A DNA stretch of 23,885 nucleotides from Alkalibaculum bacchi (GTDB lineage: Bacteria > Bacillota > Clostridia > Eubacteriales > Alkalibacteraceae), in contig NZ_CALNCS010000256.1 in assembly GCF_937875145.1 (NCBI RefSeq), positions 1-23,885 of the forward strand. The letters run 5' to 3'. The position numbers and the translations under genes were made by a program. Of this stretch, positions 15,754-23,486 are shown piece by piece (the stretch's first letter is position 1; the number at the start of each line of letters is the position of its first letter). The notes beneath the pieces were generated by a model that saw only the letters and a program-made list of their open reading frames with translations, was not told where the DNA came from and searched no databases.

Positions 15754-17901
15754 ATGAAGACCAGATATCACTATAACTTATCAGACCAATTGACTAAAAT
15801 TAAAGATAGTAAAGGAAATGAGACGGAATTTACCTTTGACATTAACGATGAAATGACCTCTATGAAGGAGTGGATAGGCGGGCAGCTCTATCAAACCAAT
15901 TATTCTTATGACAAAGATGACAGACAAACTAGTGTAAAGATAGAAGGAAATACTGAAAAGCAAATCGAGTATTTTTACGATGGATTAGGAAGATTACAAG
16001 GTCGTACTGTTCATCTACAATCTAAAGCTTTTGACACAACCTATACCTATAAAGATGGACAAACAGGCCAAACTACTTCTCAACTACAAGAAGTAGACAA
16101 CAATGGAGCAAAGATTAGCTATCAGTACGACGTAAATGGAAACATTACCTCCATTGCAGATAATGGCAAGAGTATTAGCTATGAGTACGATGAACTTAAT
16201 CAGTTGACGAGAGAAAACAATCAAGTATTAAATAAGACTATTATCTACGCGTATGACCTAGGAGGAAACATTACCACCAAAGCAGAATACGCCTATACTA
16301 CAGGAACTCTAGGAACGCCACAAAAGACAATACCGTACAGCTACGAAGATGCTACTTGGAAAGATAAGCTCACATCCTATGACGGCAAAGTCATCACCTA
16401 TGATGGTATAGGAAATCTTTTAAGCTATGACGGCAATCATTATGCATGGGAAGAAGGCAGAAATCTGACCATGATTGTAGGAGATCAAATTAATGCTACC
16501 TACAAGTATAATGATGAAGGAATCCGTACAGAAAAAACGGTAGATGGAGTAACTACCACTTATCATCTAGTAGGAGATAAGGTGAGTTACGAAACCAATG
16601 GAACAGACACCATCTACTATAGCTATGATGCAAATAATTCTCTTGTAGCTATGAAGCTCAATGATGATTACTATTATTACATCCGAAATGGTCAGGGAGA
16701 TATTACTGGCATTCTAGATAGTAATGGTACGCAAGTGGTTACCTATACTTATGATACTTGGGGAAAATTAACTTCGATTACAGGAAGTTTAGCAAGTACA
16801 GTAGGTGAGAAGAATCCGTATAGGTATAGAGGATATAGATATGATGCTGAGACAAGACTTTACTACCTACAGAGTAGATATTACAATCCTGAGTGGGGCA
16901 GGTTTATTAATGCAGATGTGATTCTAGGTGAAGAAGGAGAGCTTTTATCTCATAACATGTTTGCCTATTGCCAAAACAATCCTGTTATTCATAAAGATGA
17001 TTCTGGGTATTGGTTAGATACAGCTTTAGATGCAGCAAGTTTAGCTTATAGCATAGCTAAATTTATAAAAAGACCGACACAAGCCAATGCAAAGGCAATT
17101 GCTATAGATGTTGCATTACTGTTAATTCCTGGAGTTTCTTCTATGGGCATTAAAGCTATATCGAAACTTTCTATTGTAAAGAAACTGACAGGGAAAATTA
17201 GGTATATGAGTAAAGCAAGAACCGCTAAAAACATAAAAAGAGCGATAGCAGGCGGAATTTGTTTTACAGGAGATACCATTGTCAAGGTAGAAAATGGCGA
17301 CAAACAAATCAAAGACATAAAAGTCGGTGACCAAGTATATTCTAAAGACCCTAAAACAGGAGAAAAGGGATTAAAGAAAGTTAAGACCGTATACGTAAAT
17401 GAAACAGATAAACTTGTACATATATTTGTAGACGGACAGGAAATCAAAGCGACAGAAGAGCATCCATTTTGGGTGATTGATAAAGGCTGGTTGGGAGCTA
17501 AAAATCTACAAGTAGGAGATAAGGTATTACTTAATTCAGAAGAAGAAGCAGTAATAAAAAGCATCTTTATTGAACAGTTGAATAAAACAATTAAGGTGTA
17601 TAACTTTGAAGTAGAAAATTGGCATACGTATTATGTTTCGGATAGTGGTGTGTTGGTGCATAATACATGTCGAATTAAAAACATTACGAAGCAAGAAAGC
17701 GTAGTATGGAAAAGTTTTAATAACTATAAAAATGGGATAAAGACTACTGGGAAAGGAAGTGGAAAAAAATATTATGATTGGGATCATACACATAATGACA
17801 TTGAAGTTTACGATAATAAGGGTAGACATTTAGGTTCGATGAACCCGATAACGCGCAAGATGTATAAACCAGCTGTAAAGGGTAGAAAAATAAAACTTTA
17901 A
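15754..17901 (+). CDS. Rhs/YD-repeat polymorphic toxin, 5'-truncated, with HINT and colicin-E3-like RNase C-terminus
   Basis: Residues 1-350 are YD repeats (YDxNGN..T, YDELNQLT, YDTWGKLT) of the cocoon-forming Rhs shell. The conserved core lies at about 355-419 (NPYRYRGYRYDAETRLYYLQSRYYNPEWGRF split over that span, ending HKDDSGYW). A hydrophobic stretch (421-470) follows. Residues 503-637 are an intein-like HINT domain, from Cys503 in CFTGDTIVKV to the terminal VHN. The last 78 residues resemble the colicin E3 16S rRNA nuclease: YYDWDHTHNDIEVYD and GRHLGSMNPIT parallel E3 YEWDSQHGELE and GQHLGSFDPKTG. By this alignment Asp677, His680 and Glu684 match E3 Asp510, His513 and Glu517, and Arg711 matches Arg545. 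Full Rhs proteins usually exceed 1000 residues. Here there is no signal or N-terminal domain, an in-frame TAA lies just upstream (15745-15747) and no ribosome binding site is seen. It is thus a displaced C-terminal cassette or a broken gene. Confidence 0.88.
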   Translation: MKTRYHYNLSDQLTKIKDSKGNETEFTFDINDEMTSMKEWIGGQLYQTNYSYDKDDRQTSVKIEGNTEKQIEYFYDGLGRLQGRTVHLQSKAFDTTYTYKDGQTGQTTSQLQEVDNNGAKISYQYDVNGNITSIADNGKSISYEYDELNQLTRENNQVLNKTIIYAYDLGGNITTKAEYAYTTGTLGTPQKTIPYSYEDATWKDKLTSYDGKVITYDGIGNLLSYDGNHYAWEEGRNLTMIVGDQINATYKYNDEGIRTEKTVDGVTTTYHLVGDKVSYETNGTDTIYYSYDANNSLVAMKLNDDYYYYIRNGQGDITGILDSNGTQVVTYTYDTWGKLTSITGSLASTVGEKNPYRYRGYRYDAETRLYYLQSRYYNPEWGRFINADVILGEEGELLSHNMFAYCQNNPVIHKDDSGYWLDTALDAASLAYSIAKFIKRPTQANAKAIAIDVALLLIPGVSSMGIKAISKLSIVKKLTGKIRYMSKARTAKNIKRAIAGGICFTGDTIVKVENGDKQIKDIKVGDQVYSKDPKTGEKGLKKVKTVYVNETDKLVHIFVDGQEIKATEEHPFWVIDKGWLGAKNLQVGDKVLLNSEEEAVIKSIFIEQLNKTIKVYNFEVENWHTYYVSDSGVLVHNTCRIKNITKQESVVWKSFNNYKNGIKTTGKGSGKKYYDWDHTHNDIEVYDNKGRHLGSMNPITRKMYKPAVKGRKIKL

Positions 17902-17926
17902 AAAGTTTATAGGTGGGAGAGATTGT

Positions 17927-18271
17927 ATGAAATATTGCTGCCAAGATATGGACAGAAATATTAATTGTAAATGTTTAGAGCATGAATTTGAGTGTGATTG
18001 CCCAGATTGTATTATAATGTATTTACCTAAATTTGATGAGTATAGTATAATTATACATGATGGAGGATTTTCTGGTGTAGAAATTCAATATTGCCCTTGG
18101 TGTGGAAAGAAGCTTCCTTTATCTAAAAGGGATCTATGGTTTGATGTTTTAGAACACTTAGGATTTGAAGAGCCCATGGATGAAGAAATACCAGAAGAAT
18201 TTAATGATGATTCATGGTATTTATCAGATAAATATAGGGAAATAATTAAATTAGTGAAACATAAATTGTGA
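17927..18271 (+). CDS. Acidic cysteine-rich protein, probable immunity protein for the Rhs RNase (DUF6980-like)
   Basis: The 114-residue product has cysteines at 4, 5, 14, 16, 23, 25, 28, 56 and 59, including CDCPDC and CPWCG, which look like a zinc-ribbon pair. The conserved-looking block KFDEYSIIIHDGG and KRDLWFDVLEHLGF recalls a family I remember as DUF6980; I could not check this. The C-terminal part (EEPMDEEIPEEFNDD) is strongly acidic, as is common for inhibitors of basic rRNases such as colicin E3. It starts 25 bases after the toxin stop, with GGTGGGAGAG upstream of the ATG. Position and charge suggest it neutralises the adjacent toxin; direct evidence is lacking. Confidence 0.72.
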   Translation: MKYCCQDMDRNINCKCLEHEFECDCPDCIIMYLPKFDEYSIIIHDGGFSGVEIQYCPWCGKKLPLSKRDLWFDVLEHLGFEEPMDEEIPEEFNDDSWYLSDKYREIIKLVKHKL

Positions 18272-18286
18272 GGAATGACTGTTTTC

Positions 18287-18304
18287 TTATAAAATATTTT
18301 ATAA
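18287..18304. repeat. Perfect 18-bp A/T palindrome after the immunity gene
   Basis: TTATAAAATATTTTATAA is a perfect palindrome 16 bases after the stop codon of the probable immunity gene. As RNA it would form a weak stem. It might mark transcript end or an insertion site. Confidence 0.4.
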
Positions 18305-18378
18305 ACATGGTGACATTCTGGTGTTATTGAAGAAATAATTACAGCTTGACAGTAGAAAATTTTATATAATAAAAAAAT

Positions 18379-18421
18379 CCTCCTTTAATTTAATGGTAGT
18401 GATGAATACAAACAAAGGAGG
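18379..18421 (+). promoter_or_regulatory. Hairpin hiding the transposase ribosome binding site
   Basis: CCTCCTTT (18379-18386) is complementary to AAAGGAGG (18414-18421), which is the Shine-Dalgarno of the ORF starting at 18432. A TTGACA lies about 30 bases upstream of the left arm. The pairing could hold transposase translation down when RNA enters from outside. Confidence 0.4.
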
Positions 18422-18431
18422 TTCTTTACTA

Positions 18432-18773
18432 ATGAGACTTTACTGTAAAAAATTTGAATGTAAAGTTTTAGCCTACTGCCTTATGGACACTCATGTCCAC
18501 ATTCAACTTGATCCAAAGGGCTGAGACATTTCAAAGTTTATGCACGGCATAAACCTTTGTTACGCTCAGTATTACAATCGTAAATATCAATGTCACGGCC
18601 ATGTATTCCAAAACAGATTTCAAAGCAAGGTACTTGATGTAGATGAGTATAACTTTATAGTATCAGCATATATTCACAACAATCCTAAGTGCTTACCTGA
18701 TTATCATGATTGCGTCCATACTTATTATTTTCCCCCATTATTTTATATGGTAATGGGAGATTTATATAAATAG
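18432..18773 (+). pseudogene. Remnant of a REP-associated Y1 (IS200-like) transposase
   Basis: Read through, this frame gives a Y1/HUH transposase fragment: YCLMDTHVHIQLDP contains the metal-binding His-Val-His motif, and after an in-frame TGA (18522-18524) come SKFMHGINLCYAQYYN and HGHVFQNRFQSK, then YIHNNP, all typical of the single-strand DNA transposases linked to REP elements. About the first 80-90 residues of a normal family member are missing. The stop and the N-terminal loss make it inactive. An excellent AAAGGAGGT precedes the ATG. The element's right end is at 18751-18797. Confidence 0.8.
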
Positions 18774-18797
18774 TTAATTCTTGAAATATGTCCCCAT
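18754..18797. repeat. Element end, copy A (TGTCCCC terminus)
   Basis: The sequence from GGGAGATTTATATAAATA to AATTCTTGAAATATGTCCCC matches 19036-19077, with small differences. It closes the transposase remnant. The shared TGTCCCC is also seen, inverted, at the window start. Confidence 0.6.
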
Positions 18798-18821
18798 TCG
18801 TCTCCTTAAAATGAGGTAAGA

Positions 18822-18873
18822 AATGTAGAGTGGGGGAACCTGCTCTTTTTTTTATGTAATAATTATGAAATAT
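18822..18873 (+). repeat. Direct repeat copy 2 of the fabV terminator segment
   Basis: It matches 14934-14985 in 46 of 52 bases. The stem is 18827-18834 with 18839-18846, with loop GGAA and eight T residues, so the terminator fold is kept with a changed but equivalent GNRA loop. It forms the right edge of the toxin island. Confidence 0.75.
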
Positions 18874-18885
18874 AAAGTGAAACTT

Positions 18886-19015
18886 TATTCAGTGGGGGTT
18901 TTCTTCATCTCCCACTGAATAGTAGTTGAACCAATCGGGCTTTTACAGGCACTTATCTCCCACTTATTTTTCTTGTTTCATCTTAAAATCTTGAAGTGGG
19001 AGTCTTAGTGCCTGT
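18886..19015. repeat. Structured intergenic block with two long hairpins
   Basis: Hairpin 1 pairs ATTCAGTGGG (18887-18896) with CCCACTGAAT (18911-18920). Hairpin 2 pairs ACAGGCACT (18945-18953) and CTCCCACTT (18957-18965) with AAGTGGGAG (18994-19002) and AGTGCCTGT (19007-19015), leaving a 3/4-base internal loop. TCTCCCACT occurs in both. The block is bordered by the two TGTCCCC ends, so it may be a non-autonomous REP/BIME-like unit mobilised by the Y1 transposase, or a structured RNA. Confidence 0.55.
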
Positions 19016-19035
19016 TAATGCGGGATAAAAATAGC

Positions 19036-19078
19036 GGGAGAGTTTATTTAAATAATAAATTCTTGAAACATGTCCCCG
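19036..19078. repeat. Element end, copy B (TGTCCCC terminus)
   Basis: GGGAGAGTTTATTTAAATA followed by AAATTCTTGAAACATGTCCCC repeats the end at 18754-18797. The two ends lie about 280 bases apart in the same orientation, with the structured block between them. Confidence 0.6.
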
Positions 19079-19111
19079 TTAACATTTTTTGGTAATTTAC
19101 TCATAAAAATA

Positions 19112-19159
19112 GCTCCTTCCTGGTCTAAATCATTATTTAGATTCTTACCAGAAAGGAGC
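19112..19159. repeat. Long hairpin, probable insertion-sequence or intron remnant
   Basis: GCTCCTTCCTGGT (19112-19124) pairs with ACCAGAAAGGAGC (19147-19159) with one mismatch, and CTAAAT/ATTTAG pairs inside it. No intact gene accompanies it. Confidence 0.45.
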
Positions 19160-19330
19160 CAGTATTTTCCTAAAGCACAGATTTATTTACACACCCTAAA
19201 AGGTATATTTTCACACAGTCTGCCGCCCCTAAATTTTACTAATTTGGTGAGAAGTTTCAGAAGCCAGATACGGCAAACGTAAGTCCAGTTCTGTGAGAGC
19301 AAAGAAATAGGACTAATTATCCTGTTTCTA
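19160..19330 (+). other. Non-coding remnant, possibly of a group II intron
   Basis: AGAAGCCAGATACGGCAAAC and AAGTCCAGTTCTGTGAG (about 19258-19298) resemble the GCCAGATGCGG / GTCTGGTTCTGTGAG hairpin found in many bacterial group II introns, but the stem here has two mismatches and no reverse transcriptase is present. I see no gene. The identification is tentative. Confidence 0.25.
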
Positions 19331-19354
19331 GCTACTCGATAGTTATCTTATAAA

Positions 19355-19444
19355 TTATTTTTCCTTAAGCCATAAGTGAAAACCAAATCCAATTACCATT
19401 AATATCATTAAAATTTGAGTCAAAGCTCTTTCTAATACAAACAT
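19355..19444 (-). CDS. Possible 29-residue single-span membrane peptide
   Basis: The ORF encodes MFVLERALTQ followed by ILMILMVIGFGFHLWLKEK, one hydrophobic helix with a short basic tail. It lies 45 bases downstream of the secreted-protein gene on the same strand and could share its transcript. The ribosome binding site is weak (GCGAG). The function is unknown. It could be a small membrane protein or a chance ORF. Confidence 0.35.
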   Translation of the reverse strand: MFVLERALTQILMILMVIGFGFHLWLKEK

Positions 19445-19489
19445 ATTCAAACACTCGCTTTTCACTTTATACTAATTCTGAAAGCTATT

Positions 19490-20188
19490 TTATAGTGGCG
19501 AATGCTTCACCGTTACAGTAAATGGTCCTGGAATTATATCCGTGATTAACGTAATACCAAAAGAACCAGCTGGATCTTGAAAATTAAATATACCTTTTGA
19601 CCTGGTATTAGAAACAATAGATGAAGAGCATCCTGTTGACCATGCTGGGAGATTGGTTCTTTGAGTAGCATTCGTATCGGTAATCTTTACATAATAATTA
19701 CCATAATTATAATCCGTATACAAGTTACAAGTTGCGGCCGGAAAAATTCCCCAAATTGTGTATTGATAGTGATCTCGTGCTTTATAAATGATATCGCCAG
19801 GATCACGGGTTGGCTGATTAATTTGAGTTGTAGTTGCAGATACTTGTATAAAGCTTCCGTCTTCAAATTCTATTATCTTGCTCTCATTTTTACCAATACT
19901 AATTTTTATATTTTCTTTTACCGCTTGAGCTGCTTCAAGGGATGAAAAATATTCATTTGCGAGCTCTGTATTACTCTCTAATGTTTTTTTTAATGCTTTT
20001 ACTTCTGGCAAATTAGCAGCCTCGTCTTCTTTTCCCTCCTTGACCAGCTGTAATACCTTTTGAGAAGTTGCTTTTAATTCTTCTGTAGAAAAACTAGGAT
20101 TTGTATTACTTGTTGATTCTGCAAACGCAACTGTAGTTAATGATACAAGCATTAACTACATGACCATAAATAATGAGATTTTTTTCAT
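19490..20188 (-). pseudogene. Secreted protein of unknown function, amber codon in signal peptide
   Basis: AGGTGAT precedes an ATG at 20188, and the frame reads MKKISLFMVM, a TAG at 20158-20156, then LMLVSLTTVAFA-E, together a textbook Sec signal peptide with cleavage after AFA. The downstream frame is open for 220 residues from the ATG at 20152. The mature part has a charged helical half (ELKATSQKVLQLVKEGKEDEAANLPEVKALKK) and a C-terminal half rich in Tyr, Thr, Ser and Asn with two cysteines, likely beta-sheet. No family was recognised. The amber codon should block translation unless a restart occurs at 20152, which keeps a shortened hydrophobic segment. It could be a true mutation or a base error. 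Confidence 0.6.
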
Positions 20189-20536
20189 TGTTATCACCTA
20201 TCTTTCATATTTTTTTACTCTTGTTCAAAGTTTATAGCTCATATTGACATACAAAACATTTACATATACTACTAAAATCTGTATTTTATTACTTATTGTC
20301 TATATTACCATAATCGTTTTCACAAAACAATCAAAAGAGTGTGCCATTATTCGACAAGGAGGCTAGGCATTTGCGGGATGTAGTAAAATCCACTGGGCAA
20401 TTTTAGAATTTTAGAGTTTTAGGAAGACCCTTAGGGACACTTCTCAAATTATCGTTATCTCCTTATATTATTATTTCTATTGCCAACAGAAATAATATGC
20501 TAAAATATAAGATAAGAGAAAAAGCGAGGTATTTGT
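20189..20536. other. Divergent intergenic region upstream of recD2
   Basis: No gene is seen. A 10-bp inverted repeat TATTATTTCT/AGAAATAATA (20469-20478 with 20488-20497) lies just before TGCTAAAAT (20498-20506), an extended -10 box likely to serve recD2. Three TTTTAG repeats occur around 20401-20423. Confidence 0.4.
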
Positions 20537-22756
20537 ATGGAGAATATTGTTGGGTATGTAGATCATATCGTCTTTTATAATGAGAATAATCACTATACGG
20601 TAATGGATATGGAGTGTAATGGTGATTTAGTTACCGTAATAGGCAATTTCCCTGCGCTAAAGAGGGGAGAATACCTGTCTATTAGTGGACAGTGGACGGA
20701 GCACCCTACTTTTGGTACTCAATTTAAGGCGCAAAATTTTGAGATCACTGCGCCTACTACTGCTCAAGGTCTTGAAAGGTATTTGAGCTCAGGTATTATT
20801 ACTGGCATCGGCGAGAAAAAAGCCAAACTATTAATCGAACACTTTGGCGAAGATGTAGTAGATATTATTCGGAACAATCCTGGGAGGTTGACGGAGATCC
20901 CAGGAATAGGTGAAAAGACTGCTGAGACGATATCCGAATCTTTTAACGAAAACAGGGAAGTTATGGAGACTATTGTGTATCTTAGTAACTTTGGCATATC
21001 CTCTACCTATGCTATGCGAATCTACAAGGTTTACAAAAACAATTCCATCAATATTATAAAAGAAAACCCTTATCAAATTATATCTGATGTAGTCGGAATG
21101 GGTTTTAAAACCGCCGATGCCATTGCTATGAGCGTAGGTATAGAAAGAGATTCTACATTTCGCATTATGGCAGGAGTCAACTATGCCTTAGGGTCTTGCT
21201 ATAGAGATGGGCATATGTATCTTTCAGAAGATGTGCTCATACAAAAGTCCTCTTCTCTCCTAATGGTAGAAAGAGAGCTAGTAGAGCGCCAAATCGATGA
21301 ATTAGTTCTTAAAGGAGATATTAAGCTGCAGATAATAGAGGAAGAGCGAGTATATTATTCTATGCCTTTATTTAAGGCAGAAGAAAATGTGGCAAACACC
21401 TTAGTGCGATTAAATAATTATGAATACGAACGGGAAAGAATAGATATCGACAATGTCATCTTAAAATTTCAAAAGGAAAATGAAATAGAATTAGATCCTG
21501 TACAGGTAGAGGCTATAAAGGCTGCCATACAAAATGGTATTGTCATTATAACAGGTGGTCCAGGGACAGGAAAGACCACCATTATCAATTGTATATTAGA
21601 TATACTAAAAAGGTTAAACTATGAAGTAGCTCTTGCGGCACCTACAGGAAGGGCAGCAAAAAGAATGGGCGAATCTACAGGTGAAAAAGCTACAACCATA
21701 CATCGCTTACTAGAGTATGGTTTTTCTTCGGATGAGACGAGTCAAAGCTTTGAGAAAAATGAGGAAAATCCATTAGAATACGATGTAATCATTATTGATG
21801 AAGCGTCCATGATCGATACAGTTCTCATGAACAGCTTGTTAAAGGCAGTAAGTGTAGGAACGAGAATCATATTTGTAGGGGACGTCAATCAGTTACCATC
21901 TGTTGGTCCTGGAAATGTGCTCAAGGATCTAATCGATAGCAAATTATTAAGAGTAGTGAAACTAACGAAAATCTTTAGACAAGCTCAGGAGAGCATGATT
22001 GTTGTCAATGCTCATAGAATTAACAATGGAGAGATGCCCGTTCTAAATGATAAGGAAAAAGATTTTTTCTTCATCGAAGGATATACAGGGGACAAAGTAA
22101 AAGCTAAAATCGTAAATTTATGTACGAATCGATTAAAGCAGTACGACTTTATGGAAGACGTCCAAGTCATTGCTCCTGTAAAAAAGGGACCTACTGGTGT
22201 ATTAGAATTAAATATTGCTTTACAAGAGAGTGTAAACCCTGCAGGCAAGATTAAAAACGAAAAAACCATAGGCTCTGTCACCTTCCGGGAAGGGGACAAG
22301 ATTATGCAAATAAAAAACAATTATCAAAAAGAGTGGGATTTAATAGTAGGAGGAGAATCTGGAAAAGGCATCTTTAATGGAGATATGGGCATTATTGAAA
22401 AGATCTACTTAGAAAACAAAAAACTGGTGGCTATCTTTGATCACGATAAAAGAGTAGTGTACGACTTTGAGGAATTAGACGAAATCATGCACGCTTATGC
22501 CATTACTGTTCACAAAAGTCAGGGGAGTGAATTCCCCGTAGTCATCATGCCTATTTTTAAGGGTCCTTCAATTCTATTAAATAGAAATTTGTTTTATACG
22601 GCTATAACCAGAGCAAAATCTTTAGTAATCCTAGTAGGGAATATTCAGTATTTACCTGCTATGATTCAAAACACCAATAGCGTAAAGAGAAATACAGGAC
22701 TCCGCCAAAGGATAGAAAGCAATCCTTTCTTAGAGATAGACCATGTGGATTCATAA
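20537..22756 (+). CDS. recD2: ATP-dependent RecD2-type DNA helicase
   Basis: RecD2 is a 5'-3' SF1B helicase that acts without RecBC and is involved in DNA repair and replication fork maintenance. The 739-residue protein has the RecD2 N-terminal domain with helix-hairpin-helix motifs (ITGIGEKKAKLL and LTEIPGIGEKTAETI, 88-133), then Walker A GGPGTGKTT (340-348), GRAAKRM, Walker B IIIDEAS (418-424), GDVNQLPSVGPG, the KIFRQ arginine motif, VHKSQGSEFP and the C-terminal YTAITRAK. GAGGT precedes the ATG. It overlaps comF by 14 bases, indicating one transcript. Confidence 0.94.
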   Translation: MENIVGYVDHIVFYNENNHYTVMDMECNGDLVTVIGNFPALKRGEYLSISGQWTEHPTFGTQFKAQNFEITAPTTAQGLERYLSSGIITGIGEKKAKLLIEHFGEDVVDIIRNNPGRLTEIPGIGEKTAETISESFNENREVMETIVYLSNFGISSTYAMRIYKVYKNNSINIIKENPYQIISDVVGMGFKTADAIAMSVGIERDSTFRIMAGVNYALGSCYRDGHMYLSEDVLIQKSSSLLMVERELVERQIDELVLKGDIKLQIIEEERVYYSMPLFKAEENVANTLVRLNNYEYERERIDIDNVILKFQKENEIELDPVQVEAIKAAIQNGIVIITGGPGTGKTTIINCILDILKRLNYEVALAAPTGRAAKRMGESTGEKATTIHRLLEYGFSSDETSQSFEKNEENPLEYDVIIIDEASMIDTVLMNSLLKAVSVGTRIIFVGDVNQLPSVGPGNVLKDLIDSKLLRVVKLTKIFRQAQESMIVVNAHRINNGEMPVLNDKEKDFFFIEGYTGDKVKAKIVNLCTNRLKQYDFMEDVQVIAPVKKGPTGVLELNIALQESVNPAGKIKNEKTIGSVTFREGDKIMQIKNNYQKEWDLIVGGESGKGIFNGDMGIIEKIYLENKKLVAIFDHDKRVVYDFEELDEIMHAYAITVHKSQGSEFPVVIMPIFKGPSILLNRNLFYTAITRAKSLVILVGNIQYLPAMIQNTNSVKRNTGLRQRIESNPFLEIDHVDS

Positions 22757-23486
22757 GCTGTTAGATCTTATATTTATTCCAAATGGAAGATGTCCTATTT
22801 GTTTACGAGTCATTTTCTTTTCGGATGATTTTGTCTGTCATGATTGTGACAGGAAGTTAGAAGTAGTGAGGGGCAACAGATGTAAAAAGTGTGGAAAAGA
22901 GATAGAAGAAGAGAAAAACTATTGTAGTGATTGTATTAGCAATCCATATCATTATGAAAAAGGTTATTGCCTATACAATTACGAAGGCTCTATTAGAAAG
23001 ATCATACACGATATTAAGTTTTCAAACTGTCCAGATTTAGCAGTATATATGGGCAAAAAGCTGGGTTTGTCTTTGCAACATTGTCGGTGGATTCATGAAG
23101 TAGATAGGATTATCCCAGTACCCCTTCATAAAAACAGAATGAAAACGAGAGGTTATAATCAAAGTGAGAAAATTTCCTGGGGAATAATGCAATCTTTTGT
23201 CGAACGACAAAAACCACCGAATATGATATTAGAACTAGAGTGCCTCGTTCGAGAAAAGGATACTCCTCATCAATTGGAATTAAAAAAAGATGAGCGCTTC
23301 TACAATGTAAAGAAGGCATTTGCGGTAATAGATGAGGAAGTAATAAAAGAAAAGGTAGTCCTTTTAATAGACGATGTATATACCACAGGTGCGACCATAG
23401 ATGCCTGCAGCCAAACCCTTATGAAAAGTGGAGCGAAGAAGGTATATTTTGCAACGCTGGCAAGTGTGAAAAAGATCCTGAGGTAA
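22743..23486 (+). CDS. comF: ComF-family phosphoribosyltransferase-like protein
   Basis: ComF proteins assist uptake of transforming DNA in competent bacteria, together with a helicase and DprA. The 247-residue protein has a zinc-binding N-terminus with cysteines at 17, 20, 32, 35, 47, 50, 61 and 64, and a phosphoribosyltransferase fold with VVLLIDDVYTTGAT near residue 213-226 as the PRPP motif and RMKTRGYNQSE earlier. The ATG lies inside the end of recD2 with only a weak GAGA ribosome binding site, so translation is probably coupled. Competence in this organism is not shown. Many anaerobic Firmicutes keep comF without known transformation. Confidence 0.9.
   Translation: MWIHKLLDLIFIPNGRCPICLRVIFFSDDFVCHDCDRKLEVVRGNRCKKCGKEIEEEKNYCSDCISNPYHYEKGYCLYNYEGSIRKIIHDIKFSNCPDLAVYMGKKLGLSLQHCRWIHEVDRIIPVPLHKNRMKTRGYNQSEKISWGIMQSFVERQKPPNMILELECLVREKDTPHQLELKKDERFYNVKKAFAVIDEEVIKEKVVLLIDDVYTTGATIDACSQTLMKSGAKKVYFATLASVKKILR

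Noticed and set aside
17046..17564. A 172-codon minus-strand ORF inside the Rhs gene
   Set aside because: It is the shadow of the HINT/pretoxin coding region, with low-complexity composition and no start signal.
14986..18821. A CRISPR array or phage in the accessory region
   Set aside because: The repeats are two copies or hairpins without regular spacing, and no cas, integrase or phage structural genes are seen.
19070..19282. A 70-codon ORF starting in the TGTCCCC element end
   Set aside because: It covers a long hairpin and repeat remnants, has no ribosome binding site and shows no recognisable protein family.
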